DNA of 58,706 bases from Paracholeplasma vituli (GCF_025446935.1 NZ_JAOEGN010000014.1:1-58706); one strand, 5' to 3'; positions 26,326 to 35,870 are shown, counted from the stretch's first letter. Numbers and translations: made by a program. Notes: generated by a model from the sequence alone, not told the origin.

Positions 26326-26336
26326 ATTTTGATAAA

Positions 26337-26362
26337 AGAAAAGAGACCTCTCGGTCTCTTAT
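26337..26362 (-). terminator. msmX terminator
   Basis: Minus-strand AAGAGACC-gaga-GGTCTCTT followed by T-rich sequence, overlapping the msmX stop. Confidence 0.85.
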
Positions 26363-27474
26363 TTGTTTTGGTCGAATACTAAACGTTGTTCAGTTTCTGG
26401 ATTGAAGAAATGGCATTTGTTCATGTCTAAAGCCAATTCCATCTTATCACCGATACGGATATCTGCTCTCGCATCGACGCTTGCACACACGTTGTTTCCA
26501 TTGATGTTTGTGTAAATGTTGGTTTCAGCACCTAATAATTCAGCAACGTCAACTTCAATCTTAAGGATGCTGTTAGGGTATGTTTGCATTACAACTTTGT
26601 CATCATGAATATCTTCAGGACGGATACCTAACACGATTGGTTTACCAAAGAATTGGTTTTGTTTAATGATTTCAAGTTTGCCTTTAGGTACTTCAAGTTT
26701 GTGATCGCCTGCAACAAACCAACCATCGTTATTCACAACGCCTTCGATGAAGTTCATTGGAGGTGTTCCGATGAAGCCTGCAACGAACATGTTGCTAGGG
26801 AAGTCATAAATTTCTTTAGGTGCACCGACTTGTTGAATGTAGCCATCTTTCATAACGACGATACGGCTAGCCATAGTCATCGCTTCGATTTGGTCATGGG
26901 TTACATAAATTGTAGTGGTGTTAATACGGTTGTGAAGTTTAATTAATTCACCACGCATTTGTACACGTAGTTTAGCATCCAAGTTGGATAGTGGTTCGTC
27001 CATTAAGAATACTTTAGCGTTACGAACGATTGCTCTACCTAACGCAACACGTTGTCTTTGACCACCGGATAAAGCTTTTGGCTTACGATCTAGGTAAGGT
27101 AATAGACCTAAGATTGCAGCTGCTTCTTTAACTTTAGTGTCAATTTCATTCTTAGGCATTTTACGAATCTTTAATCCAAATGCCATGTTGTCATAAACGG
27201 ACATGTGTGGGTATAAGGCGTAGGATTGGAATACCATCGCGATGTTACGATCTTTTGGAGCGACGTCATTCACTAAGACGTTATCGATGTATAATTCACC
27301 AGCAGAAATTTCTTCTAGGCCAGCAATCATACGTAATGTTGTGGATTTTCCACAACCAGAAGGTCCAACGAATACGATAAACTCTTTATCTTTGATGCTT
27401 AAGTTAAAATCGAATACAGCTTGGACACCATTAGGGTAAATTTTATCAATGTGTTTTAATTCTAGGGTTGCCAT
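26359..27474 (-). CDS. msmX: Sugar ABC transporter ATPase, MsmX/UgpC type
   Basis: 371-residue ATPase of the CUT1 family that powers sugar or glycerol-phosphate importers. Walker A GPSGCGKSTT, signature LSGGQRQRVALGRA, Walker B FLMDEPLSNLD and H-loop YVTHD are present, with the C-terminal regulatory OB region (LGIRPEDI). No permease or binding protein is adjacent, which matches the shared, orphan ATPase MsmX of Bacillus. A perfect cre-consensus site covers its transcription start. Confidence 0.92.
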   Translation of the reverse strand: MATLELKHIDKIYPNGVQAVFDFNLSIKDKEFIVFVGPSGCGKSTTLRMIAGLEEISAGELYIDNVLVNDVAPKDRNIAMVFQSYALYPHMSVYDNMAFGLKIRKMPKNEIDTKVKEAAAILGLLPYLDRKPKALSGGQRQRVALGRAIVRNAKVFLMDEPLSNLDAKLRVQMRGELIKLHNRINTTTIYVTHDQIEAMTMASRIVVMKDGYIQQVGAPKEIYDFPSNMFVAGFIGTPPMNFIEGVVNNDGWFVAGDHKLEVPKGKLEIIKQNQFFGKPIVLGIRPEDIHDDKVVMQTYPNSILKIEVDVAELLGAETNIYTNINGNNVCASVDARADIRIGDKMELALDMNKCHFFNPETEQRLVFDQNK

Positions 27475-27500
27475 ACAATCACTCCTTTATAGTATATAGT

Positions 27501-27519
27501 TGTCAACGCTTACATTATA
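27501..27519 (-). promoter_or_regulatory. msmX -10 with cre site at the transcription start
   Basis: Minus strand TATAATGTAAGCGTTGACA. TGTAAGCGTTGACA (27514-27501) matches TGWNANCGNTNWCA at every fixed position and is centred on the predicted start, the classic repressing position for CcpA. Confidence 0.75.
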
Positions 27520-27526
27520 CGAAAGT

Positions 27527-27564
27527 ATGAAAAAAAAAGAAATGTGCAAGTTGCACACTTCGCA
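27527..27564 (-). terminator. Terminator after the YcxB-like gene
   Basis: Minus-strand TGTGC-aact-TGCACA followed by a T run. Confidence 0.7.
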
Positions 27565-28083
27565 TTACACGCGTACGTTGATTCTTTCTTTTAAAAACAC
27601 CATCAATTCGGATTCCATTTCTGAAGCGATTGCTGATTTAGGAATGATGATGGCTTGATTCGAATTCGTGTATAACAAAATTAAATCTGGTTTTAAGACC
27701 ATGTACCTGATCAGTGCGTAATCAATTCTTTGGTAAATTGGATTGCCTTTCAAAGAAGCGCTGGTCTCGAAGGTGTCTTCATCAAACACAATCTTTAGAT
27801 CTCTAATTTCGTTGTTTAGATTATTCATCAAAGTGATGTGATTAAGTCGTTTCATCATCCAAATAATGCCAACAATATAAACTAAACCTCCAAATCCCAT
27901 CAACCAAATTGGCGAAAAATCACTACCAAAGAGGTTAGAAAACCAATTATTTGACATCCAATAAAGCACGAACAACATGACGAAAAATCCAATCAAACCG
28001 ATAATGCGTTGTTTGCCTACAGAATGGTATTTTATGAATGCTTTATAGTGTGATTCGTCGTAATCGATATGAAGGGTATACAT
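27565..28083 (-). CDS. YcxB-like membrane protein
   Basis: 172 residues with two adjacent membrane segments (about 28-48 and 58-78) and a C-terminal soluble part, IVFDEDTFETSASLKG...YALIRYMVLKPDLILLYTN...IIIPKSA, that fits the YcxB-like domain. Function unknown. It follows the PucR-like regulator by two bases and is probably co-transcribed with it. Confidence 0.7.
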   Translation of the reverse strand: MYTLHIDYDESHYKAFIKYHSVGKQRIIGLIGFFVMLFVLYWMSNNWFSNLFGSDFSPIWLMGFGGLVYIVGIIWMMKRLNHITLMNNLNNEIRDLKIVFDEDTFETSASLKGNPIYQRIDYALIRYMVLKPDLILLYTNSNQAIIIPKSAIASEMESELMVFLKERINVRV

Positions 28084-28085
28084 GA

Positions 28086-28664
28086 TCAGTTCTCCTTAAT
28101 TAGTAAGTAGATAATGGCTGCGTCTTCAAACTTTTTCAAATCGAAACCCGTGACTCGATTAAACTTCTCTAATCGGTTAATCAAGGTATTTCGATGCAAG
28201 AATAAGGCTTTGGCTGCTTCTGAGGTATTTTGATTCTTTTCAATAAATACTTTCATCGAGTGTAGGAACTCTTCGTCATGATAAAACTGTTTTAAAATGT
28301 GCTGTTTTGATTGTTCATCAATCGAACCGAGAATACGGTCATAAAATAAGATTTTATCATTGATGTAAGGACGGTCGAACTTGAGTGTTAACATCTTTTT
28401 TTGAATGTCGGTTTTCAAATCTACTTCATTTTCAAACAACGAAGACTCATACAACGAAAGATTTAGGTATAAATCGTTATTGATGGAGTGAATGAGTTCT
28501 TCAATCCCGATTTCACTGGGTTCTTTGATTAAAACAACCAGTTTATCACTCTCAACAAATTGTTTTGGATTATTCAACATATCCGAAAAAAGCGATTGGA
28601 TGGTTGTGAGGTCATCGATATTCAATTTTTCGATAGGACTGACTAAAAGATAGCCTTTAAACAT
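28086..28664 (-). CDS. PucR/CdaR-like HTH regulator
   Basis: 192 residues from the ATG at 28664, which follows GGTGATC; the longer frame overlaps the divergent gene. The last 60 residues (NQNTSEAAKALFLHRNTLINRLEKFNRVTGFDL) are the PucR C-terminal HTH_30. The N-terminal part is an unrecognised sensor region. Divergent from the S66 peptidase gene, which it could control (inference). Confidence 0.75.
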   Translation of the reverse strand: MFKGYLLVSPIEKLNIDDLTTIQSLFSDMLNNPKQFVESDKLVVLIKEPSEIGIEELIHSINNDLYLNLSLYESSLFENEVDLKTDIQKKMLTLKFDRPYINDKILFYDRILGSIDEQSKQHILKQFYHDEEFLHSMKVFIEKNQNTSEAAKALFLHRNTLINRLEKFNRVTGFDLKKFEDAAIIYLLIKEN

Positions 28665-28761
28665 AATGATCACCACTTCAATTATACCAAAAATTTCACT
28701 GGTCTGAAGAAAACTTCCAAGGCTGATGAAAATGCTGTGATATAATGAATCCGGTGATACT

Positions 28762-29778
28762 ATGAAATACCCTAAATTCTTAAAGCCGAATGGCACGATT
28801 GGTTTATTCGCACCGAGTTTCGGCGCGAATATCGACCCTTATAAAACACGACTTGAACATGCTATCCTAAAACTGAAAGCGATGGGTTATCAAATTCTTG
28901 TGGAAGGCTCGATATTTGGTTACTTTAATGGTGCCAGTTCTAGCCCTATTGAAAGAGCTCAAGCATTCATGTCTTTATACAAAAAACCTCAAGTCGACTT
29001 CCTTTGGAGTGTCGGTGGTGGGGAATGGCTTTTAGATATGTTGCCTTATATTGATTTTGAGGACTTAAAAAAATACCCACCAAAATTCGTGATGGGCTAT
29101 TCAGATAATACGCATTTAACCTTACTGATGAATACACTATTAGATACTGCTTCAATCTATGGACAGCACGCAACTGAGTTCGGCATGACCGAATGGGAAG
29201 AATCATTAAAGGAAGCCTTTGAAGTGATGACAGGTAAACGTGATACTCAAACCAGTTATGCTTATCATGAAGCGAAAGACGCGAATCAAATCGATCCTTT
29301 AGGTAAGTATGTCTTAACCGAAAAAACTGTATGGAAAAACTTGAATGGTGAAGCTGAAATTCGCTTATCTGGGCGCTTTATTGGCGGTTGTTTAGATGTG
29401 TTTCTCGCCCATCTTGGCACGCCATTTGAACATGTTCCTGAGTTTCTTGAGCGTTATAAAGATGAGGGTATCGTATGGTTCATCGAGGCCTGTGATTTAA
29501 ATTTATTCGCCTACAAACGTGCCCTCTGGCAACTTAAACATGCAGGCTGGTTTAAACACACTAAAGGAATTATCTTCGGTCGTCATTTAAATACTGGACC
29601 GATCATTGATTTAAACCAATACGATGTCACAAAAGATATCTTGATCGATTTAAATATTCCAATCATTATGGATGCGGACTTCGGACACATCGCACCAACG
29701 TTTACTCTAATCAGTGGAGCCTTTGTAGAAATCCTTTCTAAAGATGGAAAAGGATTCATTAAAACACTACTAAAATAA
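28762..29778 (+). CDS. S66-family peptidase (LD-carboxypeptidase/MccF-like)
   Basis: 338 residues. The nucleophile Ser is in MGYSDNTHLT, after GGGEWLLDMLPYIDF; the catalytic Glu is in WFIEACD and the His in FGHIAP. Family members either trim murein tetrapeptides or, like MccF, cleave peptide-nucleotide antibiotics such as microcin C. No murein genes occur here, so the MccF-like or a general peptide role is more likely if the host has no wall. Extended -10 TG-A-TATAAT at 28738-28746. Confidence 0.88.
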   Translation: MKYPKFLKPNGTIGLFAPSFGANIDPYKTRLEHAILKLKAMGYQILVEGSIFGYFNGASSSPIERAQAFMSLYKKPQVDFLWSVGGGEWLLDMLPYIDFEDLKKYPPKFVMGYSDNTHLTLLMNTLLDTASIYGQHATEFGMTEWEESLKEAFEVMTGKRDTQTSYAYHEAKDANQIDPLGKYVLTEKTVWKNLNGEAEIRLSGRFIGGCLDVFLAHLGTPFEHVPEFLERYKDEGIVWFIEACDLNLFAYKRALWQLKHAGWFKHTKGIIFGRHLNTGPIIDLNQYDVTKDILIDLNIPIIMDADFGHIAPTFTLISGAFVEILSKDGKGFIKTLLK

Positions 29779-29780
29779 CA

Positions 29781-29813
29781 AAAGCCAATCGAGCGGATTG
29801 GCTTTTTTCTTTA
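29781..29813. terminator. Terminator between the S66 peptidase and the small secreted protein
   Basis: AAAAGCCAAT-cgagcgg-ATTGGCTTTT followed by T; symmetrical enough to serve both convergent genes. Confidence 0.85.
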
Positions 29814-30092
29814 GTCAAATATATCTTTGAGTGCTTGACTGATGTTATCCAAGATGGAGTCTTGACTACCGAGTTTTTTCATTTGGATGGATGCCACAGA
29901 CACAGCCACAGTGTCTCCAGCATCAACCTTACCGTAGAGTAATGATCCTTCTGGAATGTTAGACGGAATCAAGATGTCGAATTTCTTTGCTTCAACGATG
30001 GTGATGGAATCAAATGGATAAGATAAGTTTTCTGCCAAGACCACCTTATTGAATAGGGATACGATAAACAAGCTAAGTAAGACTTTCTTCAT
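29811..30092 (-). CDS. Small secreted protein, unknown function
   Basis: 93 residues beginning with a signal peptide (MKKVLLSLFIVSLFNKVVLAE, cleavage likely after VLA). The mature part of about 70 residues is soluble with no cysteine and no family I recognise. GGGGAGG ribosome site. It lies downstream of sufB but is separated by a terminator. Confidence 0.65.
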   Translation of the reverse strand: MKKVLLSLFIVSLFNKVVLAENLSYPFDSITIVEAKKFDILIPSNIPEGSLLYGKVDAGDTVAVSVASIQMKKLGSQDSILDNISQALKDIFD

Positions 30093-30142
30093 AAGTATCC
30101 TCCCCTTACACTGTTATTATAGCTCTGGCCTTGTCAAAAGAA

Positions 30143-30174
30143 AAAAGCCCTCAATTTTGAGAGCCTTTTAAAGA
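30143..30174 (-). terminator. suf operon terminator
   Basis: Minus-strand AAGGCTCTC-aaaatt-GAGGGCTT followed by a T run, after sufB. Confidence 0.8.
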
Positions 30175-30176
30175 AA

Positions 30177-31586
30177 TTATCCGATTGAGCCTTCCATCTC
30201 TAGTTTGATCAATTGGTTTAATTCGACTGCATATTCCATTGGTAATTCTTTCGCGAATGGTTCAATGAATCCCATGACGATCATTTCGGTCGCTTCTTCT
30301 TCAGTCAACCCTCTGCTCATTAAGTAGAATAATTGGTCTTCAGAAATCTTCGAAACGGTCGCTTCGTGTTCAAGTGAAACATCTGAGTTTCTTACAATAT
30401 TGGTTGGGATGGTATCTGAGAATGAGAAGTCATCTAAGATGATGGTATCGCACTCAACGTGTGCTTTCGCACCTTTTGCACGTTTACCAAAATCAACTTT
30501 ACCACGATAGTTAACCGTACCGCCACCTCTTGAAATCGATTTAGAAATGATTGAAGATGTGGTGTTTGGCGCGACGTGAATCATCTTCGCACCGGTATCT
30601 TGGTTTTGACCTTTACCTGCGAATGCAATCGAGATTGTCGTACCTTTAGCACGTTCGCCTAATAGTACGCAAGATGGGTATTTCATGTTAACGTTCGAAC
30701 CGATGTTACCATCAATCCATTCCATGTGTGCATCTTCATAGACGAAAGCACGTTTAGTGACTAAGTTAATGACATTATTCGCCCAGTTTTGTACCGTTGT
30801 ATAACGGCAGGTTGCCCCCTTCATAACGACGATTTCAACAATCGCCGCGTGAAGTGAGTCTTTGGTATAAACCGGCGCTGTACAGCCTTCAACATAGTTT
30901 ACAGACGCATCCTCATCGACTAAGATTAAGGTACGTTCAAATTGACCCATTTGTTCAGAGTTAATACGGAAGTAGGATTGTAGTGGTTTCTTCACTTTGA
31001 CACCTTTAGGTACGTAAATGAAAGACCCACCACTCCATACAGCACTGTTTAATGCCGCGTATTTGTTATCGCTATAAGGAATTACGGTACCGAAGAATTT
31101 TTTAACCAGTCCAGGGTGTTCACGTAATGCCGTATCGGTATCGACGAAAATAACCCCTTCAGCTTCTAATTCAGCCATGGTAGAGTGGTATACAACTTCG
31201 GATTCGAATTGTGTCGAAACGCCGGCTAAGAATTTTCTTTCTGCCTCTGGAATCCCTAATTTTTCAAAGGTATCTTTGATTTCGGAAGGGACGTCTTCCC
31301 AGTTGTTTTCAGCTTTGTCAGAAGCTCTGATAAAGTATGTAAATTCATCAAAATTGATTCCAGATAAGTCTGGTCCCCATTTTGGATTTTTTAATTCTTG
31401 AAATTTTTTATAGCTCTTTAGTCTAAAATCGAGCATCCAATCAGGTTCTTTTTTATATTCACTGATGGCGCGTACAACCGCTTCACTAAGACCTTTTTCA
31501 GTTCTAATGACCGGAGTGTTCTCGGTTTTGAAACCGAACTTATAGTCACCAATAATGGCGTCTATTTTCTTCTTATTATCATCCAT
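30177..31586 (-). CDS. sufB: Fe-S cluster scaffold protein SufB
   Basis: 469 residues from the ATG at 31586 with AAGGAGGAAT upstream; the longer frame runs into sufU. Core scaffold of the SufBCD complex on which clusters are assembled. Typical segments: [28 protein letters not shown] and [13 protein letters not shown]. Last gene of sufCDSUB, starting two bases after sufU. Confidence 0.97.
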   Translation of the reverse strand: MDDNKKKIDAIIGDYKFGFKTENTPVIRTEKGLSEAVVRAISEYKKEPDWMLDFRLKSYKKFQELKNPKWGPDLSGINFDEFTYFIRASDKAENNWEDVPSEIKDTFEKLGIPEAERKFLAGVSTQFESEVVYHSTMAELEAEGVIFVDTDTALREHPGLVKKFFGTVIPYSDNKYAALNSAVWSGGSFIYVPKGVKVKKPLQSYFRINSEQMGQFERTLILVDEDASVNYVEGCTAPVYTKDSLHAAIVEIVVMKGATCRYTTVQNWANNVINLVTKRAFVYEDAHMEWIDGNIGSNVNMKYPSCVLLGERAKGTTISIAFAGKGQNQDTGAKMIHVAPNTTSSIISKSISRGGGTVNYRGKVDFGKRAKGAKAHVECDTIILDDFSFSDTIPTNIVRNSDVSLEHEATVSKISEDQLFYLMSRGLTEEEATEMIVMGFIEPFAKELPMEYAVELNQLIKLEMEGSIG

Positions 31587-31588
31587 GA

Positions 31589-32029
31589 TTATTCCTCCTT
31601 GTTGTGAAGCAACGCTTGTTCTGCTGCTTTCCATGCGAGTGTGGCACATTTGATTCTAGCTGGAAACTGTGCAACACCGTGATATGCTAATGCGTCACCT
31701 TTTAGAATATTTTGATCGTAAGCCTCATTGGTTAACATCTTATAATAAGCTTGGATAGTATCTAGCCCTTCTTGTTTCGTGTGATTTTTGAGGGTGATGC
31801 TCATCACGCTCGCGCTCGAACAACAAATACTACAACCAGTGCCTTGATGTCTAATATCTTGGATGATTCCATTCTCCTCTTTGAGTTGAACGGTCATATC
31901 ATCCCCACACGATGGATTATGAAGATGAACTGTGAAGTAGGTTGGGTCTTGAACTAAACCTTTATTATAAGGATTCTTATAGTGATCCATAATGACTTGA
32001 CGATATAAATTTTCTAAATTTGAACTCAT
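31589..32029 (-). CDS. sufU: SufU, zinc-dependent sulfurtransferase
   Basis: 146-residue IscU-like protein that takes sulphur from SufS. The three conserved cysteines are in [15 protein letters not shown] and KCATLAW, and the first has the SufU-type Asp after CG. Located between sufS and sufB as in Firmicutes. Confidence 0.95.
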   Translation of the reverse strand: MSSNLENLYRQVIMDHYKNPYNKGLVQDPTYFTVHLHNPSCGDDMTVQLKEENGIIQDIRHQGTGCSICCSSASVMSITLKNHTKQEGLDTIQAYYKMLTNEAYDQNILKGDALAYHGVAQFPARIKCATLAWKAAEQALLHNKEE

Positions 32030-32040
32030 GTATTTTCTCC

Positions 32041-33246
32041 TTAAAAAGCTTGGAAGAACCTTACAGCTTCTTTTACGCTTTCAATAAAACGATCTGCATC
32101 TGCATAATCGTTATAAATGTAGAATGTGGCACGAAGGGTTGCGAGTTGTTTTAACCACTTTGTGATCAGTTGAGCACAGTGGTGACCCGCCCTTAGGCAC
32201 ACTTTATTTTGATCAAAGATGCTTGCTGCATCATGTGGATGTACAAAATCCACATTAAATGTAATAATGCCTGTTTCAGAGGTTGGGTTAAAAACGGTAA
32301 TACCAGGAATCGCTTTTAACTTCTCTAATGTATATTGATGTAGCGCATGTACGTGTGCGTGAATATCGTCAAAACCAATCGATTCAATGAATTCAATGGC
32401 TTTGCCTAACCCAATCGCACCACTGATAATTGGGGTACCTGCCTCAAATCGGTAAGGTGCGTCTTTCCAAGTGGCGTCATAGAGCTCAACTTGGTCAACC
32501 ATATCTCCACCAAATTCAACAGGTTCCATTTTATTGAGCAAATGTTTCTTACCATACAACACACCGATTCCGGTTGGACCTAGAATCTTGTGTCCAGAGA
32601 ATGCGAGAAAGTCTGCATTCAATGCAGTTACATCTATTTTCATATGGGGTGCTGCTTGAGCAGCGTCCACGACTACAACTGCACCTTTTTGGTGAGCTAA
32701 GTCAATGATTTCTTTAATTGGGGTGATGTATCCCATAACATTAGATACATACGTTAACGCCACAACTTTGGTTTGATCTGTGAGTACCGATTGGAAGGCT
32801 TCAACAGTGATGCGGCCTTCTTCGTTTAAAGGTACATAAACCAATTTCGCCCCAGTCTTTTTACTGACTTGTAACCAAGGCAAAACAGACGAGTGGTGTT
32901 CTAATTCAGATGTAATGATTTCATCCCCAGCCTGGAGTATGTTTTGATAACTCGAAGCGACTAAATTAAGGGATGCTGTTGTACCTCTGGTAAAGACGAT
33001 TTCTTCAAATTTTGCGTTTAGGAATCTCGCAACAGTCGTTCTGGCTGCTTCGTATAAATCGGTTGCTTCATAAGATAAACCATATACACCACGGTGGACA
33101 TTGACACCCAATTTGGAATAATAATGGTCTACAACATCGATGACCACTTTGGGTTTCAATGAAGAAGCTCCAGTATCTAAATAGACGAGGTCTGGATTAA
33201 AGTCATAAATGGGGAATTGTTGACGTATTTTTTTAACATCTAGCAT
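32041..33246 (-). CDS. sufS: Cysteine desulfurase SufS
   Basis: 401-residue PLP enzyme that releases sulphur from cysteine. The PLP Lys is in FSGHKILGPTGIGVLYG and the catalytic Cys in LRAGHHCAQ. Starts four bases after sufD. It may also supply ThiI. Confidence 0.97.
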   Translation of the reverse strand: MLDVKKIRQQFPIYDFNPDLVYLDTGASSLKPKVVIDVVDHYYSKLGVNVHRGVYGLSYEATDLYEAARTTVARFLNAKFEEIVFTRGTTASLNLVASSYQNILQAGDEIITSELEHHSSVLPWLQVSKKTGAKLVYVPLNEEGRITVEAFQSVLTDQTKVVALTYVSNVMGYITPIKEIIDLAHQKGAVVVVDAAQAAPHMKIDVTALNADFLAFSGHKILGPTGIGVLYGKKHLLNKMEPVEFGGDMVDQVELYDATWKDAPYRFEAGTPIISGAIGLGKAIEFIESIGFDDIHAHVHALHQYTLEKLKAIPGITVFNPTSETGIITFNVDFVHPHDAASIFDQNKVCLRAGHHCAQLITKWLKQLATLRATFYIYNDYADADRFIESVKEAVRFFQAF

Positions 33247-33250
33247 AGGA

Positions 33251-34126
33251 TTAGAGTCTTTGGTTAACTAAAGACACAAATCTTTCTTTAAGTGGTTCAT
33301 CTGATATCTCAGAAATGATCGGATTCAAGAATCCATTGATCATTAAGCGTTCAGCATCTTTTCTTTCTAAGCCACGGCTCATTAAGTAGTAAACGCTATT
33401 TTCATCCAACTTACCGATGGTTGCCCCATGTCCTGCTTTGACGTCATATTCATCTATGAGTAAGATTGGATTTACTTCGATTACTGCGGTATCGCTAGCA
33501 ATGATGCCTTTTAAGCTTTGGTACGCATCGGCTTGTTTCATACCCTTTAGAATTTTTTCAACACCATTTAGAATAACACGGCCATTCGCATTCGCAATCG
33601 CGATGTTGTGCATGGCTCCTGTCGAGTTCGGTGCAGCATGAACAATTTCAATGTCGATGACTTGATTGTTATCAGTTGAACTGATTGCTACAGCTCTTAA
33701 GTTAACATTCGCACCTTGTCCTACTAAGCGGGCGTTCATTTTCGCATTGATGACATTTGAAACGAAGCCACCAATGAGTTCCATTTGGGTATCTTTTTCT
33801 GCTACGAAATAGTGTTGTAGATTAGCATTCTTGCTGGCTAAGTCACAAACCAATAGGTAATTGACTTTCGCATTTGGTTTGCCTGTAAGTTTAATATTAT
33901 AGGTATTGGGATTGATATCTGCACTTGCGATTTCTAAAATGATTTTCACTTCTGCAGATTCACCCACGACAATTTCTAAGGATTCGTTATTGTCATCTTT
34001 AAGTGTGATTTTGATGGGTTCTTCGAAGGTTTGATTTTTTTGAATTGTTAAAACTTGTTCATCAAATTGAATGCCTTTTGGTAAAGAGCCTTGAACTTGA
34101 TGATCTTTAATAACGATTTGATTCAT
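33251..34126 (-). CDS. sufD: SufD, SufBCD complex subunit
   Basis: 291 residues, a short member of the SufB/SufD family with the C-terminal beta-helix signature NSVYYLMSRGLERKDAERLMINGFL. Many SufD proteins exceed 400 residues; here the N-terminal part is reduced. It lies between sufC and sufS. Confidence 0.9.
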   Translation of the reverse strand: MNQIVIKDHQVQGSLPKGIQFDEQVLTIQKNQTFEEPIKITLKDDNNESLEIVVGESAEVKIILEIASADINPNTYNIKLTGKPNAKVNYLLVCDLASKNANLQHYFVAEKDTQMELIGGFVSNVINAKMNARLVGQGANVNLRAVAISSTDNNQVIDIEIVHAAPNSTGAMHNIAIANANGRVILNGVEKILKGMKQADAYQSLKGIIASDTAVIEVNPILLIDEYDVKAGHGATIGKLDENSVYYLMSRGLERKDAERLMINGFLNPIISEISDEPLKERFVSLVNQRL

Positions 34127-34127
34127 A

Positions 34128-34901
34128 TTATTCGTTATCCGTTTCTACAAAATCAATTCCCAATTCTTCCTTCACCCATTCGTATCCATTTTGATCAATC
34201 TTTTCGATTAATTCTTGTCCACCACTTAATACAATCTTCCCATCAATCATGATGTGAACATTGGTTGGTTTGATATGATCTAAAATTCTTTGATAGTGTG
34301 TAATTAAGATACAACCGAATTGATCGCTGACCATACTGTTGACGTTTTCACCGACGATACGTAATGCGTCGATATCTAAACCGGAGTCGATTTCATCTAA
34401 GACTGCGAACTTAGGTTTTAACATTTTAAGTTGTAAAATTTCGTTACGTTTCTTTTCACCACCGGAGAAACCTTCGTTTAAATAACGGTGTGGTAAGTCT
34501 TCGCGCATCTTTAATTCTTTAGCGGCTTTTTCATACTTGCCAATAAAATCAAATAATGGAATAGGTTGTCCATCATTGACTGCTTTCATAGCTGAACGCA
34601 TGAAGTCACTGTTAGTAACGCCTGGAACTTCAGCTGGATATTGCATAGCTAAGAACATGCCGGCTCTAGCGCGTTCATCGACTTCTAATTCTAATAGATT
34701 TTCATCATCTAAAAATACTTCACCTTCACTAACTTCATATTTAGGATGACCCATCAAGGCACTAGCCAATGTGGATTTACCAGTTCCGTTAGGACCCATG
34801 ATGGCGTGAACTTCACCGCTTTTAACTATCAGATTGACTCCTTTTAGGATTTGCTTGTCTTCGATTGAGACATGTAAGTTGCTAATTTTTAATGTAGACA
34901 T
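34128..34901 (-). CDS. sufC: SufC ATPase
   Basis: 257-residue ABC-type ATPase that drives the SufBCD scaffold. Walker A GPNGTGKSTLA, signature EGFSGGEKKRNEI and Walker B AVLDEIDSGLD. First gene of the operon, ATG after AAGGAGGGC, with a TATAAT about 20 bases upstream on the minus strand. Confidence 0.97.
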   Translation of the reverse strand: MSTLKISNLHVSIEDKQILKGVNLIVKSGEVHAIMGPNGTGKSTLASALMGHPKYEVSEGEVFLDDENLLELEVDERARAGMFLAMQYPAEVPGVTNSDFMRSAMKAVNDGQPIPLFDFIGKYEKAAKELKMREDLPHRYLNEGFSGGEKKRNEILQLKMLKPKFAVLDEIDSGLDIDALRIVGENVNSMVSDQFGCILITHYQRILDHIKPTNVHIMIDGKIVLSGGQELIEKIDQNGYEWVKEELGIDFVETDNE

Positions 34902-35019
34902 TTGATGCCCTCCTTATAACACATGTATTATAACGTATTTAAAACACTATATCTAATGATACACACTATTTATTATATTATTTATAATGAGATTGTGGGA
35001 AAATTTTGTGAAAATAATC

Positions 35020-35033
35020 GGTAATCGTTTTCA
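35020..35033. promoter_or_regulatory. cre-like site between sufC and the putative RNA
   Basis: GGTAATCGTTTTCA, one base off the cre consensus (first position). It lies within a larger inverted repeat GTGAAAA...TTTTCAC (35008-35034) and is centred about 66 bases before the predicted start of the RNA at 35092. Confidence 0.4.
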
Positions 35034-35091
35034 CGAAAAAATAAAAGCATTTTCACAACCTGAATTTGTCTTCATTGTATATAATTGAATT

Positions 35092-35272
35092 GTCAAGAAC
35101 GGATAGGTCCTTTTTATGACCTTGTGATTGACCATTAACGTATTTTTTCTCCCAAAAAATACCTAAGCGTCACACCACGCATCATGATGTTTTGTTATTG
35201 ATCTGCCATCCTCAATAACGAAACATCTGTAAACGGTGAATTCCAACTCAACACCTTTGGTGTTTTTTTTTG
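35092..35272 (+). ncRNA. Putative structured non-coding RNA (about 180 nt)
   Basis: A TATAAT at 35080-35085 and a strong intrinsic terminator (ACACC-ttt-GGTGT plus eight or more T, 35251-35272) bound a stretch without a credible ORF. Between them are three hairpins: AGGTC/GACCT (35105-35122); GTATTTTTT/AAAAAATAC (35140-35162, nine bases perfect); and a 16-base stem 35186-35201 with 35212-35227, with one T-G pair and loop TCTGCCATCC. The density of perfect stems is far above the surrounding AT-rich DNA. No family is recognised; 6S RNA has a similar length but I could not show its long closing helix and central bubble. Confidence 0.6.
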
Positions 35273-35850
35273 TATTCAATTATAGCTTGAATATTATGTA
35301 TATTCATAATGTATTAGAGTTGTATATTTGTTATTATATATTTTATTAAACCATTATACGGCTTACATAAGCCATTACTCATGGATTCATAATTTTAGAT
35401 TATAGACCATCACAATTTATCTCGTTCCAAGGTAGAATAGAGGTCGAAAATATCTAATCGGGATACGATTATTCTTAGTTAATAACTATAAAGTATAACT
35501 GGATGTTTCCGTAATCGAGAAATCATATATCTTTAGAAAAAAGTACATCCATAATTGATTTAAATAGAAAGACAAAATGAACACTTTGGAAATCAAATCC
35601 TAAATCTAATGTGTAAATTCAAATATGAACAAGTAGCCTAATAAAAACGACACGATATAATCACTTCCCTTCTTCTTGACTCGATTCTTGGCAAATCATC
35701 ACTTGGGAAACGAAAATGGATTCAATAATTATTTCCTATTGCTTGGTCAGTTCATAACCAAATTTATTTAAAATCAAGACATACAACAGCTCTTTTTAAG
35801 TAGAATATATTGCTATAGCAAATCTCAAAATATCTCATAATAACCACACT
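35273..35850. other. AT-rich intergenic stretch without recognisable gene
   Basis: I see no ORF with a ribosome site, no tRNA, and only weak AT palindromes such as GAATATTATGTATATTC. It may hold the upstream control region of the response-regulator gene. Confidence 0.5.
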
Positions 35851-35851
35851 A

Positions 35852-35870
35852 TATAATGTAAGCGTTTATA
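35852..35870 (+). promoter_or_regulatory. -10 box with cre-like site, upstream of the response regulator
   Basis: TATAATGTAAGCGTTTATA. The first 15 bases are identical to the msmX promoter/cre box. TGTAAGCGTTTATA differs from the cre consensus only at one of the last two bases. It would yield a leader of about 170 bases before the gene at 36034. A second TATAAT lies nearby at about 35933. Confidence 0.5.

Noticed and set aside
35092-35272. 6S RNA or tmRNA identity for the structured RNA
   Set aside because: The length suits 6S but I cannot build its closing stem and central bubble. It is too short for tmRNA or RNase P RNA and lacks SRP RNA motifs.
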